A DNA stretch of 64,000 nt. It comes from KACC-23026 sp963829575 (GTDB lineage: Bacteria; Bacillota; Bacilli; Bacillales; Sporolactobacillaceae). Below the pieces are notes generated by a model. It saw only the letters and a program-made list of their open reading frames with translations. It did no database searches and was not told the DNA's origin. Shown here one piece after another: positions 33,208 to 42,033 of this stretch (positions are counted from its first letter, which is position 1; every line of letters starts with the position of its first letter). The position numbers and the translations under genes were made by a program. The stretch is from assembly GCA_963829575.1 (NCBI GenBank), contig CAWHJF010000017.1:21657-85656 (forward strand), read 5' to 3'.

Positions 33208-34290
33208 TTATCGATGGTAAGTATCATTCGATGGGTTCCACATTTCCATAGATTCCCATTGAGGGTCATATTGGTCAATACCCCCACCATCGTATTCTAC
33301 GAGATACTCCATACTATCTACTTCGTGATTCGGGATTGGTGATGAGAAATAACTTACATCAAATCCAGCTTTCCCTAAAATATTGTCCATTATCGTTTGG
33401 CAATCTGAACCCGTAGTGTAATATCTAGGTGGATTTACTTCCTTTGATTTTGCCAAATTCAAAGCATTTTGAGCCTCTGTTGAAGTGGCTTTAAAGAAAA
33501 CAATATCGGATAAAGAATAGCCAGTTGATTTCGTATTTAGCCACTTTCTAAAATTTGTAACTGAAGAAAAGGTAAAATCATCTTTATATCGATAACTCGT
33601 TGGGAGCGTATCAAAGAAACCTATAGCATTTATTGGAACTAACTGTTGACTATTTGTGTCGAATGAGCAGTAATTTACCTCACCATTTGAAGTTACGATT
33701 GCAGTTGCGACATGCCCCAAATGATTAACGGCGCTTCTATTGTTTAATACATATACCCCCGTGTGGACCTCACCCCCGATGATAATACTTGGTTGCGCTC
33801 TTAGATGGGCAACATAAGAATTTACAACAGATAAAGATTCACTTACAGGGCTGTCGTAACCATTCATATCAGATTGAGTCGCAGTAATATTAACTTCTCC
33901 GCTAGATAACTTTTGGCTTTGAAGATCCACAGTAGTTGACCATTCAGAGTTAGAGTTGACTGTTGCTAGACCGAATGCTTCAGTTCCTTGCGAGTCAGTC
34001 AAAGTGATTTTAACAAGGTCTCCAGGTGTACCGGTTCCGGAAATTGAATAATTAGCAACATTATTTGAGGTTATATCACCTGGTTGGTTTATTACTGGAG
34101 CTGTCGGTATTGAAGTTGCCGAGTCTCCAGAAGTCGTTGTAATTAAGGAACTATTTGAATTAGTAGTTAATGCAACACCTTGTTGTCTGTTTTGCGTCAC
34201 AGTCTTTGCAGATGCAAATGTTGGAATTCCAACGATAAGGACAGCGGACGAACATAAGGTTAACAACTTTGGTACTAAATTAATTTTCAT
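33208..34290 (-). CDS. Secreted protein: Ig-like domain plus candidate permuted NlpC/P60 domain
   Basis: A 360-residue exported protein. Signal peptide 1-28 ends ASA. Residues about 64-156 form a bacterial Ig-like repeat (APVINQPGD... GTGTPGDLVKITL). The C-terminal part has His193 in LGHVATAIV, then Cys297 in GSDCQTIMDN. A His before a Cys is the order of circularly permuted NlpC/P60 (YiiX-type) cysteine hydrolases, so a wall- or lipid-directed hydrolase is a reasonable guess, not proven. It sits in the accessory array but has its own strong terminator. Alternative: a non-enzymatic adhesin. Confidence 0.65.
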   Translation of the reverse strand: MKINLVPKLLTLCSSAVLIVGIPTFASAKTVTQNRQQGVALTTNSNSSLITTTSGDSATSIPTAPVINQPGDITSNNVANYSISGTGTPGDLVKITLTDSQGTEAFGLATVNSNSEWSTTVDLQSQKLSSGEVNITATQSDMNGYDSPVSESLSVVNSYVAHLRAQPSIIIGGEVHTGVYVLNNRSAVNHLGHVATAIVTSNGEVNYCSFDTNSQQLVPINAIGFFDTLPTSYRYKDDFTFSSVTNFRKWLNTKSTGYSLSDIVFFKATSTEAQNALNLAKSKEVNPPRYYTTGSDCQTIMDNILGKAGFDVSYFSSPIPNHEVDSMEYLVEYDGGGIDQYDPQWESMEMWNPSNDTYHR

Positions 34291-34559
34291 TTAAAACCCT
34301 CCATTTTTGTAAATTATTAACTTTACTAGATTAATTATATAATAGTTTTGACTTTTTTAAATTGAAAAATAAATTGAATTATCGGCTTCTAATCCGTGTC
34401 ATTAATAGTTTTTTTCTCATTTTTTACAAAAAAGGGAGTTTTATAAATCTATTTAATCAAAAGGCTGTGTTAAATAATAATGGTGGTATTCTTAGTAAAA
34501 AGAACTCCCATAAAATGGAAGTTCCTCAAAAATGAATTTTTACAGTATTAAACTAAATC

Positions 34560-34849
34560 ATCCATTACTTCAAGAAGGAAAATGATGTTTACATCCACAA
34601 TACTGCCCGTTAGAAGATATATAGGATATCAGCAAGGCTAGAAACTTTATTATTGTTTAGAATTTTTTTCTCTCTTCCCCATATTCCACGCTAGGAACAA
34701 AACCGAGCTCGTTATAATAATAGCTATAAAAATTCCCATTTGGTACACCCCTCCATATAGATAACAATAAAAATATTTGTCTTTACAAACCTGAACCCTT
34801 TTGTTGAAGAAGCGACGGAGATAGCCTTGTTCAACAATAGCATCCGTTA
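34560..34849. repeat. 290-bp direct repeat, copy 2 (cassette-like unit)
   Basis: Second copy of 29141-29430. Here the unit joins directly to the 3' end of the S41 peptidase gene through CCGTTAGCGG, whereas copy 1 joins the three-helix protein gene through CCGTTACTTT. Confidence 0.8.
34650..34739 (-). CDS. 29-residue single-pass membrane peptide, copy 2
   Basis: Identical to the peptide at 29231-29320, with the same GGAGGGG site. The frame is open upstream to 34862, but that longer start would read through the repeat element and lacks a ribosome site, so the short form is preferred. Confidence 0.45.
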   Translation of the reverse strand: MGIFIAIIITSSVLFLAWNMGKREKNSKQ

Positions 34850-34872
34850 GCGGAAGAAGCATTGAACTAAAT

Positions 34873-36141
34873 TTATAAATCTAACGCTCTTTTTAGGTCT
34901 ATGTCTTCTTTAATATGGTCTGGAGTCCAAGGAATATAAATATCAGGTTTAATGCCTATTCCACTCATTCCTTTCCCTTCATCCACTATGGACAATTTGG
35001 ATGTCGGATACATGAGTTCAAATTTATTTTCCCACACCATCGTTGCAAGATTGGCATAGTCGTTTAAACCTAATGTCGGTCTTCCAATAACTGTCACCTT
35101 GGAGGAATATTTACACGTTTCAACAAAGGCATCACCTGAACTCCCGCAGTACACATCCGTTAATAGGATGACTTTTTCAGGTCCCTTTTTTGTTTTTAAT
35201 AGGTAGTGACTTTCATTCTCTTTCTCTCCCAAATCCAATTCAACAAAACCTTTACCTTTATTCTCTAACAAAGAATGTATGTAAGCATTCAATTGGTCTT
35301 TCGATTGATCATCTTCAACAGATGCCAATATAGTGTTGATCATTTGTATCCTAAGCTCAACATTTCGATTCGTGCAGTTGGTTAACATCGTCACGCCTTC
35401 GTTAAAACTATCCAAATCGATCTCTTCGCCATCAAATAAATACGGGAGCAGGTTAAAATAAGCCATGTCATAGCCCCCTTTATTAAAACGGACATCAATA
35501 ATTAACTGTTTAAAATTTGTTAATTGGTCGTGATGATTATGGATCAAGTTTGAGATCGCATTTTGATCCATAAAATCCGTTAATTTAAGTAATAGAGTGC
35601 CTTCCTCGATTTCCTTAATCGAATACTCAGGCTGATAAGGTGGTCTTTCATACTTTTTTAGTTCGAGTTTAAATGGCGGATCGATCCCATTATCAACCTC
35701 AATGTAGTTATATTGAGACAAAATCGCATTCCAATTTTCCCTTTCTGCTACTGACTCCATTAATTGCCTGCTATGAGTTTTAACCAGTCCAAGGATAGAT
35801 TTATCATTCACTGCGGTAATTACATCACCAGTTTTCAGCCTCATTTCCTTGTCACTTGTAATTACAAAGAGTGAGTCTTTATATCTTCTTACGGTAAATC
35901 CAACATAATGATCTTGATTTGTTTGACCAGTGCATCTAAATACCATATGTAAATCTTTAAAATCAAGCATATAATCTTTGACAATTTCAACGAACTTATC
36001 ATCGTTCATTTCATTTCGGTCTTTGATTCGTTTTATTTGATTAAGATAAACGTCTGGATGATCCCAACCTTTTTTGTCTAAGCACCCTGCATAATCTTCG
36101 TGAAAAATAGCAATAATTTCACTGAAAATTTCTAAGTACAT
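34873..36141 (-). CDS. S41 family peptidase (C-terminal processing/tricorn-like)
   Basis: A 422-residue serine-peptidase-like protein. The N-terminal part is helical, a PDZ-like segment spans about 75-125 (LKTGDVITAVNDKSI), and the peptidase core follows. YCGSSGDAF holds the nucleophile candidate Ser335, with TLGLNDYA and GIGIKPDI, all normal S41 landmarks. There is no signal peptide or membrane helix, so it should be cytosolic, unlike CtpA/CtpB. It is the largest passenger gene of the array. Its 3' end abuts the CGTTAG box of the duplicated unit. Confidence 0.8.
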   Translation of the reverse strand: MYLEIFSEIIAIFHEDYAGCLDKKGWDHPDVYLNQIKRIKDRNEMNDDKFVEIVKDYMLDFKDLHMVFRCTGQTNQDHYVGFTVRRYKDSLFVITSDKEMRLKTGDVITAVNDKSILGLVKTHSRQLMESVAERENWNAILSQYNYIEVDNGIDPPFKLELKKYERPPYQPEYSIKEIEEGTLLLKLTDFMDQNAISNLIHNHHDQLTNFKQLIIDVRFNKGGYDMAYFNLLPYLFDGEEIDLDSFNEGVTMLTNCTNRNVELRIQMINTILASVEDDQSKDQLNAYIHSLLENKGKGFVELDLGEKENESHYLLKTKKGPEKVILLTDVYCGSSGDAFVETCKYSSKVTVIGRPTLGLNDYANLATMVWENKFELMYPTSKLSIVDEGKGMSGIGIKPDIYIPWTPDHIKEDIDLKRALDL

Positions 36142-36200
36142 TGAAATCCCTCTCCCAAAATCCTAAATTCTAATACTATTTTTCTTCTTTAACTATTTGA

Positions 36201-36315
36201 ACCGTTAGTGAAGCGACATAATATTCTATATTTTTAGCCTATCTTTTTTTCCTGTTTTTGGTTAAAAAATAAAAGCGGGCTCTTCAAATCTTATTGAAGA
36301 AACGCACGTCGATAG
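36201..36315. repeat. Long CGTTAG-family element, copy 2
   Basis: From ACCGTTAGTGAAGC to AACGCACGTCGATAG, with a TCTTCAA/TTGAAGA hairpin. It parallels 30369-30485 over its full length, with the final box mutated to GATAG. It follows the 36339-36605 gene and precedes the S41 gene in transcription order. Confidence 0.65.
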
Positions 36316-36338
36316 TTGAAGAACTAATGATATATAAT

Positions 36339-36605
36339 TTATAAGTTTTCTTTAGTAATCAGTTGTTCAATCTGAAGACGAAAATCTCTTGTTTTATCTA
36401 TGTCTTTCAAAATAACTTCAATATTTTTTTGAGACAGTTGTTGTTTAATAACTGGGTTGCGATATAATTTAAATCCATATTTATTAAATAAATTGTTAAA
36501 CCACTTTTCTTTTAACAATAATTTTCGGTTTTTTCTTATTATCCTATTTTCCTTATTCATAAGGTCGAAAAACCCTTGTATAATCACTCCTATAAAATCA
36601 ATCAT
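36339..36605 (-). CDS. Small basic protein of unknown function
   Basis: An 88-residue protein starting MIDFIGVIIQGFFDLMNKE, amphipathic at first and then rich in Lys, Arg and Asn. ATG 36605 has AAAGGAAT at good spacing; six codons upstream in frame are less likely. An element follows the stop. No family recognised. Confidence 0.5.
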   Translation of the reverse strand: MIDFIGVIIQGFFDLMNKENRIIRKNRKLLLKEKWFNNLFNKYGFKLYRNPVIKQQLSQKNIEVILKDIDKTRDFRLQIEQLITKENL

Positions 36606-36664
36606 TTTTACTATTCCTTTCATCTCGCTTATCTTATTTATTTTTAATTCTTATTTTGGTAATC

Positions 36665-36717
36665 TGACCTTTAGCAGAAAAAGCGATTGCCCTTATTAAA
36701 CAATCGCACGTCGTTAG
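36665..36717. repeat. CGTTAG-family element (best-formed example)
   Basis: TGACCTTTAGCAG, a perfect GCGATTG/CAATCGC hairpin, then CACGTCGTTAGC touching the stop codon of the next gene (36719). It shows the complete order of parts in 53 bp. Confidence 0.7.
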
Positions 36718-36718
36718 C

Positions 36719-36919
36719 TTAACATTGTTCGATTAAAGTTACTTTTGATTTCTGGTAGCTCTGAACTCTGTTGAAAAATAAAATACAGCAATAAGAAATA
36801 ATATCGATGAAAAGAGCTAATACTATTCCGTTCCATTCACCACTAAATAAAGTGATATTAACAAGAGTAATCGTATGCATTAGAGCTACAATGAAAAACA
36901 ATATTATATAAGTTTTCAA
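36719..36919 (-). CDS. Small two-helix membrane protein of unknown function
   Basis: A 66-residue protein starting (M)KTYIILFFIVALMHTITL, with two hydrophobic helices and a polar tail. TTG 36919 is chosen because GGGGGG stands 6 nt upstream. It is the last passenger gene on this side. Another box (CCGTTAC, 36981-36987) lies upstream. No family recognised. Confidence 0.5.
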   Translation of the reverse strand: MKTYIILFFIVALMHTITLVNITLFSGEWNGIVLALFIDIISYCCILFFNRVQSYQKSKVTLIEQC

Positions 36920-37079
36920 TAACTTCCCCCCCGCTAAAAAACTAACATAAAAAAACACAAACCTTATTAAACTCTACTGACCGTTACTTTAAGTACAACT
37001 TTTCACAATCTTTAATTTAAGTTTAACATAAAACCCCAAAAAGCCTTTTAAAATATAGCCAAAAATAAGATTCGACTCT

Positions 37080-37231
37080 ATGGGAATAATCTATTAGTAA
37101 TGCAATTCACACCATAAATCACAAGGTAAATCACATACTGTACAATAATTATTATTTCCATCCGTGTGAATTACGGTGTGATTTTACATGTGAAATGGTC
37201 AAAAATGTGGGAAAAACCCTTCTATTACAGG
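37080..37231. other. Cluster of GTGTGA motifs
   Basis: GTGTGAATT, GGTGTGATTT and ATGTGAAAT variants occur repeatedly on both strands, giving several overlapping inverted repeats. No gene is present. It may be a protein-binding cluster or decayed element end. Confidence 0.35.
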
Positions 37232-37275
37232 AAAAACGCACATGAGATTTCATGTGTGAAATCATGTGCGTTTTA
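37232..37275. terminator. Strong bidirectional hairpin
   Basis: AAAAACGCACATGA pairs perfectly with TCATGTGCGTTTT around a 16-nt loop. It lies at the inner side of the right inverted repeat and would insulate the accessory block from the core. Confidence 0.6.
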
Positions 37276-37290
37276 GCATGATATTTCTTT

Positions 37291-37335
37291 GTTTGCACCT
37301 CTGAAGTGAACCCGTTAGGATTTACTTGGTATGCT
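37291..37335. repeat. Right arm of the imperfect inverted repeat bounding the accessory block
   Basis: The core 37292-37316 is the reverse complement of 23659-23683 with one mismatch. The outer end includes GGTATGC, matching GCATACC at 23641. A CCCGTTAGG box is embedded at 37311. Confidence 0.55.
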
Positions 37336-37425
37336 TACTATTCCCTTTGCAAGTGTATCTCCTCTTAACGGCACGACTTAAGAGGATCATACCGTTTAAT
37401 TCCCATCCTACCCTCCCCTAACCCA

Positions 37426-38706
37426 TTAGGTTAGAAAACGTAAATAGATATACGCTGTGGACAGGATCACAGAAAGTAGCATCATTGGAATGCCAATGAG
37501 TAAAAACCGTCCGAAGCTCAAATTTAAGCCTTCTCTTTGTGCCATCCCTGAAACGATCACATTTGCACTCGCTCCAATCAATGTTCCATTCCCACCCAAG
37601 CAGGCACCAAGAGCCAAACTCCACCATATTGGATCCAAGTTCTCTACCCCAAGTGTGCCCAACTCTTTAATCAAAGGAATCATCGTCGCAACATAAGGAA
37701 TGTTATCGACAAAAGCGGACGCAATGGCGCTTAACCAAAGGATGAGTAAAGAAGTCGACGCAAGCTCTCCACCGGTTAAATGAATCGCTGCTTGGGCGAG
37801 TTGACTAATTAATCCCGTCTCAATTAGACCTGCCACGAGAACAAACAAACCAATAAAGAAAAACAATGTTGTCCATTCTATCTTTTCCAAGGCTGATTCG
37901 AGATGTTTTTTCCCTGTCAAAACCAAGAGGAGAAAGGCGCCAGTTAGCGCCACCGTTGCCGATTCAATTGGCAATGCCGAATGAAGGAAAAAACCAAGAA
38001 TGGTGAGCCCTAAAATGGTTAGACATTTGATTAACAACTTGCGATCTTTAATCTCACTTTTTGGATCAATCGTCAGCAATTCTTGGATGGCTTCTTTAGA
38101 TGCTTTTAATTGCTTCCGGTAGATCAAGATTAAAACCCCAATGGTTGCGACTGCAATCACAACCACATTTGGACCGAGCACGGTAATAAAATCTAAGAAC
38201 GACAACTCGGGAACAGCACTCCCTATCATAATGTTCGGTGGGTCCCCAATCATGGTCGCTGTCCCTCCTATGTTAGACAGTAAAATCTCACTGATCAAAT
38301 ACGGTATCGGCGATAGCTTTAAACGTCTCGTGACACTAAATGTTACCGGCACCATGAGCAAAACGGTGGTCACATTATCTAGGAAAGCGGAAGCCACTGC
38401 GGTCACTAGCGCAAACACAATTAAAAGTGGAACTGGCCGGCCCTTGACAAGTTTTGCCGACCAAAGGGCAATAAATCGGAACACCCCTGTTTCAGCGGTA
38501 ATATTGACTATGATCATCATGCCCACTAATAAACCAATGGTGTTAAAGTCAATATGATGTATGGCGGTCTCTTGACTGACAATACCAAACACAAGCATCG
38601 CGAGGCCCCCCAGCATCGCAATGATGGTTCGGTGCAGTTTTTCTGTGATCAAAATCGCATATGCTCCTATAAAAATAGCGAGTGCCACCCATGCATCCAA
38701 TCCCAA
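37426..38706 (-). CDS. ArsB/NhaD-type ion transporter (IT superfamily)
   Basis: A 426-residue membrane protein with 11-12 helices. MIIVNITAETGVF, LDNVTTVLLMVPVTF, GGTATMIGDPPNIMIG and a second repeat with VDNIPYVATMIPL and GGNGTLIGASANVI show the duplicated hairpin plan of the ArsB/NhaD/P-protein group, which moves anions or exchanges Na+ for H+. TTG 38706 is proposed as the start because AGGGGAG lies 6 nt upstream; the frame extends 24 codons further. Substrate unknown; no ars genes are nearby. Confidence 0.85.
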   Translation of the reverse strand: MGLDAWVALAIFIGAYAILITEKLHRTIIAMLGGLAMLVFGIVSQETAIHHIDFNTIGLLVGMMIIVNITAETGVFRFIALWSAKLVKGRPVPLLIVFALVTAVASAFLDNVTTVLLMVPVTFSVTRRLKLSPIPYLISEILLSNIGGTATMIGDPPNIMIGSAVPELSFLDFITVLGPNVVVIAVATIGVLILIYRKQLKASKEAIQELLTIDPKSEIKDRKLLIKCLTILGLTILGFFLHSALPIESATVALTGAFLLLVLTGKKHLESALEKIEWTTLFFFIGLFVLVAGLIETGLISQLAQAAIHLTGGELASTSLLILWLSAIASAFVDNIPYVATMIPLIKELGTLGVENLDPIWWSLALGACLGGNGTLIGASANVIVSGMAQREGLNLSFGRFLLIGIPMMLLSVILSTAYIYLRFLT

Positions 38707-38793
38707 TCCGATCTCCCCTTTTCTGTACGCTTTTAACCAATAACTGGTTAGAAGAGTGCCGCACCTGACAAGGGACAACCTAAAAAAGACAAA

Positions 38794-38819
38794 AGGAGCC
38801 TGTCAGGTGACAGGCTCCT
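38794..38819 (-). terminator. Terminator of the YihY gene
   Basis: A perfect 12-bp stem AGGAGCCTGTCA / TGACAGGCTCCT with a 2-nt loop and T runs on the minus strand. Confidence 0.88.
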
Positions 38820-38891
38820 CCAAAAAACGCACGGTTTATTCAATTCTCTATTATAATACCATACTTTGAATCAACTTTCAAAAAAAAATCG

Positions 38892-39722
38892 CTAATAACG
38901 TTTTGCTCGTTCCCACGTGACGGCATTGACTTCTCCACCGATCATTAGGATCAAGCCGGTTAAGAAAAACCACATCATCAAGATGATCACACCGCCTAGA
39001 CTGCCATAGGTCGAGGTAAAATGCGTGAAATGGGACACATAGAACGAAAACCCAAGAGAGATGATCTGCCAACCGATTGTTGCGACAATCGCTCCAGGTA
39101 ACACATGTCGAAACGCTAGATGGACATCGGGTGCCAAAAAATATAAAGACATAAGCACCAAGACCATTATGATAAACCCGACAATCCAGCGGAACAGATT
39201 AATAATCCTAATAATTAACGGAGGCAGATGTACAATATGTGTAATCCACTTCAAAATAACATTACCAAAAACCGGTAAAATCAACGTGATCGCGATGACA
39301 AACACAAGGGCCACTGTAAGCAGAATGGCATACAGTTTCACCTTCCAAAACGGACGAGTCTCTTCCACATTATAGGCTTTATTAAGCGCACGGAACAAAG
39401 CACTTGTGGCATTAGAGGCTGACCAAAGCGTTGCTAAGATTCCGAAGGATAAGAGTCCACCGCTCGCTTGCGTTAGCAAAGGGCGCACATTCGATTCAAT
39501 TAAGTTCGAGACTTCTCCAGGAACTTGTGACACAATCCAGTGAATCAGAAGGTCCTTATTTAGGTCTAAAAACGGAAGAATCGTCAACATCACAATTAAT
39601 AAAGGAAATAATGAGAGCAAAAAATAAAACGCAAGTTGTGCGGATAAATCATTTAATTGGTCCCGCATTATTTGTCCTAATAGTTGGTTAAAAAAAGTGG
39701 TGCGCTTTCGAGTTTGAGCCAA
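38892..39722 (-). CDS. YihY/BrkB family membrane protein
   Basis: A 276-residue protein with six helices. The N-terminal DQLNDLSAQLAFYFLLSLFPLLI and the C-terminal YGSLGGVIILMMWFFLTGLILMIGGEVNA are the family signatures. Old annotations call it ribonuclease BN, which is not correct for this family; a transport or envelope role is suspected. It sits alone with its own terminator, opposite the sqhC gene. Confidence 0.88.
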   Translation of the reverse strand: MAQTRKRTTFFNQLLGQIMRDQLNDLSAQLAFYFLLSLFPLLIVMLTILPFLDLNKDLLIHWIVSQVPGEVSNLIESNVRPLLTQASGGLLSFGILATLWSASNATSALFRALNKAYNVEETRPFWKVKLYAILLTVALVFVIAITLILPVFGNVILKWITHIVHLPPLIIRIINLFRWIVGFIIMVLVLMSLYFLAPDVHLAFRHVLPGAIVATIGWQIISLGFSFYVSHFTHFTSTYGSLGGVIILMMWFFLTGLILMIGGEVNAVTWERAKRY

Positions 39723-39905
39723 ATGACCTCCCCCTCTCTGTTGCCCCTAGAAAGACGACGCAGAAACCTCGTCTCATATGCACTTATTCTATTATATTAT
39801 AAAAGCATACATGTTAGGCTTTCCATTTAATAGCTTTCTTCTCCTTCTTCCTGTAGGATTGCCATCCCTCCGTCCAACATATAGTGAAGAGAAGGAGTGA
39901 GGCGA

Positions 39906-41900
39906 ATGATCACCCAAAGAGAACTGGATGCCATCCTGGAAAACAAGAGGAACCAAATCAAAAACCTGCAAAAAGAAGATGGCTCTTGGCGGTTTTGCTT
40001 TGAAGGTCCACCAATGACCGATGCCTATTTTATAATAATGGCTAAAAATTTAAACTTGGACGAAGAAGACACAGTGATGAAATGCATAAGACGCCTAAAA
40101 GAGAATCAGGATCCAAAAGGATTTTGGCGCATCTATCCAGACGAACCGAATGGTAATCTCTCGGCAACCGTTGAAGCCACGCTTGCGCTCATTCTCTCTG
40201 GCACCTGCACGATCGAGGACCCCATGATCCAAAACGCGATCCAAGTGATAAAAAAAAAGGGTGGCCTCAAAAAAACAGAGTTGATCACGCGCACCTTTTT
40301 AGCCATGAATGGGCTTTATTCGTGGCCCACACTTCCCGTTAATCCAGCTTGGTTGGTCCTACTCCCTAAATCCTTACCTTTCAACTTTTACTCCTTTTCA
40401 AGTTACGCACGGGCCCATTTTGCACCTGCACTTGTTGCGTGTGAACATCAGTTTAAACGAACCCCAAAACGGACTAAGACCCTCGTGGAATTCTATAAAC
40501 AAATCGGCGAGTCTAATCTCGTTAATGAGGCGTCGGCCTCGAGAATACGTCCAACACCAATGGTACTCTCCCTTAACGGCTCTAGTACTACAGAGGAACT
40601 ATCCAACTATTGGCCAGAACTTGCCGACTGGCTCGATGAATCAAGAGGCTCCATTGGTACTTTCCTCAAAACAAGCCTCTTTAAACTTAAAGAAGAGGTC
40701 ACGATTTGGAAAACAGCTGCCGACCGTTGGATTGAGCGTTACATGCTCCAACGACTTTCGGAAAATGGAACGCTCTTAAATTATGCGAGTACTTCTTATT
40801 TAATGATATATGGTCTTCTTGCGCTCGGCTATTCAGAAGATTCCACGCTTATTTTAAATGCTATAAAAGGGATTCAATCTTTAATATGGGAGGAAGCCGG
40901 TTTGTTTCATATTCAAAACTCACCCTCTCCAGTTTGGGACACCGCTCTTTTGGCTGTATCCCTTTTAGATGCGGGTACGGCTAAGGAAGACCCCGTTCTA
41001 GAAAAAGCGGCCGCCTTTCTAAAGGGCGCTCAACAAAGTGAATGGGGAGATTGGGCGATTCATAACCCTGATACGCCACCAGGTGGCTGGGGATTCTCAG
41101 ATTCAAATACTAAACACCCAGATCTTGATGATACGCATGTGGCTCTTAGAGTGATGAATGCGTTCCAAGAACGGCCGGCATATAAAGAAGCATTCAATCG
41201 AGGGGTTTCTTGGCTTTTATCCATGCAAAATGATGATGGTGGGTGGGCAGCTTTTGAAAAAAATGTGGATCAGTCGGTGCTCGCTCTGCTCCCTGTTAAA
41301 CATATACAAGAGGCAGCTCTTGATCCATCGACGGCCGATTTAACTGGACGAACATTATTTTTTTTCGGGAAAGTCTTAAAATGGACACCTTCCAATTCAA
41401 ATGCGAAACGGGCGATTGATTGGCTAAAGAATCATCAAGATGATAAAGGCGCTTGGACCGGGAGATGGGGCGTCCAAAACATTTATGGCACGTGGGCGGC
41501 ATTAACTGGCCTAATGTCTGTAGGGGTTCGTATAGAGGATCCAACGATCGTAAAGGCCGTCAATTGGTTGAGGCTGATTCAAAACCAAGATGGTGGATGG
41601 GGCGAATCCTGTCAAAGTGATTCCAAGTCACAGTTTGTGACCAATACAAGTACCGCGATTCAAACAGCATGGGCGGTCGACGCCCTGCTTTCTGTTAGTG
41701 GGCCTACCTCCGAATCGGTGAAACGGGGTGTCCAGTTTCTAATCAAGCAAGATGTGATCACTAAAGAAGAGCAAATGACGCATTATCCAACAGGTATTGG
41801 ACTACCCGGTTCCTTTTATAATCGCTACCATAGTTATTCGTATATTTGGCCCTTATTGACGCTCAGTCATTATCGGTCCGCGTCAAACGCGGACCGTTGA
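39906..41900 (+). CDS. sqhC: Squalene-hopene cyclase / sporulenol synthase
   Basis: A 664-residue terpene cyclase of two alpha-barrel domains. The catalytic DxDD motif is Asp406-Leu-Asp-Asp409 (PDLDDTHVAL). Many QW repeats are visible (GSWRF, QDPKGFWRI, QNDDGGWAAF, KGAWTGRWG, NQDGGWGES). In B. subtilis SqhC cyclises tetraprenyl-beta-curcumene to sporulenol in the spore membrane; relatives cyclise squalene. It is about 30 residues longer than usual, mostly around residues 225-265. ATG 39906 has GGAG 8 nt upstream; a GTG three codons earlier overlaps that site. Confidence 0.92.
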   Translation: MITQRELDAILENKRNQIKNLQKEDGSWRFCFEGPPMTDAYFIIMAKNLNLDEEDTVMKCIRRLKENQDPKGFWRIYPDEPNGNLSATVEATLALILSGTCTIEDPMIQNAIQVIKKKGGLKKTELITRTFLAMNGLYSWPTLPVNPAWLVLLPKSLPFNFYSFSSYARAHFAPALVACEHQFKRTPKRTKTLVEFYKQIGESNLVNEASASRIRPTPMVLSLNGSSTTEELSNYWPELADWLDESRGSIGTFLKTSLFKLKEEVTIWKTAADRWIERYMLQRLSENGTLLNYASTSYLMIYGLLALGYSEDSTLILNAIKGIQSLIWEEAGLFHIQNSPSPVWDTALLAVSLLDAGTAKEDPVLEKAAAFLKGAQQSEWGDWAIHNPDTPPGGWGFSDSNTKHPDLDDTHVALRVMNAFQERPAYKEAFNRGVSWLLSMQNDDGGWAAFEKNVDQSVLALLPVKHIQEAALDPSTADLTGRTLFFFGKVLKWTPSNSNAKRAIDWLKNHQDDKGAWTGRWGVQNIYGTWAALTGLMSVGVRIEDPTIVKAVNWLRLIQNQDGGWGESCQSDSKSQFVTNTSTAIQTAWAVDALLSVSGPTSESVKRGVQFLIKQDVITKEEQMTHYPTGIGLPGSFYNRYHSYSYIWPLLTLSHYRSASNADR

Positions 41901-41925
41901 CCTTTGACCGGTACCTGACACTTCT

Positions 41926-42033
41926 TTAATGACCTTCACCATGATTGTTGCGTGAGTGATTACCATTTTTCACCTTTTTTGAACCGTCAAGTGGTTTAGG
42001 TTGACCTGAATTGGCTTGGTTTTTCTTTTTCAC
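41926..42033 (-). CDS. sspP: SspP-like small acid-soluble spore protein
   Basis: A 35-residue peptide: basic start, then SGQPKPLDGSKKVKNGNHSR and a His/Asn tail. This is the SspP (minor SASP) pattern 'GQP.PLsGSKKVKN.NH.R'. GTG 42033 is behind AAAGGGG at 7-8 nt; an ATG just upstream is out of frame. It converges on sqhC with only 25 bp between stops. The role of SspP in spores is not known in detail. Confidence 0.8.
   Translation of the reverse strand: MKKKNQANSGQPKPLDGSKKVKNGNHSRNNHGEGH

Noticed and set aside
37080..37275. CRISPR-like repeats
   Set aside because: The GTGTGA motifs are short, irregularly spaced and on both strands, with no spacers and no cas genes.
23641..37335. Integron (attC) cassette array
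   Set aside because: The architecture is similar, but the boxes CTAACG and GGTCAGG do not fit the RYYYAAC/GTTRRRY rule and no tyrosine integrase is in the window. It is kept as a cassette-like array of unknown type.
38892..39722. Ribonuclease BN activity for the YihY protein
   Set aside because: This is an old mislabelling; the protein is a six-helix membrane protein without nuclease motifs.
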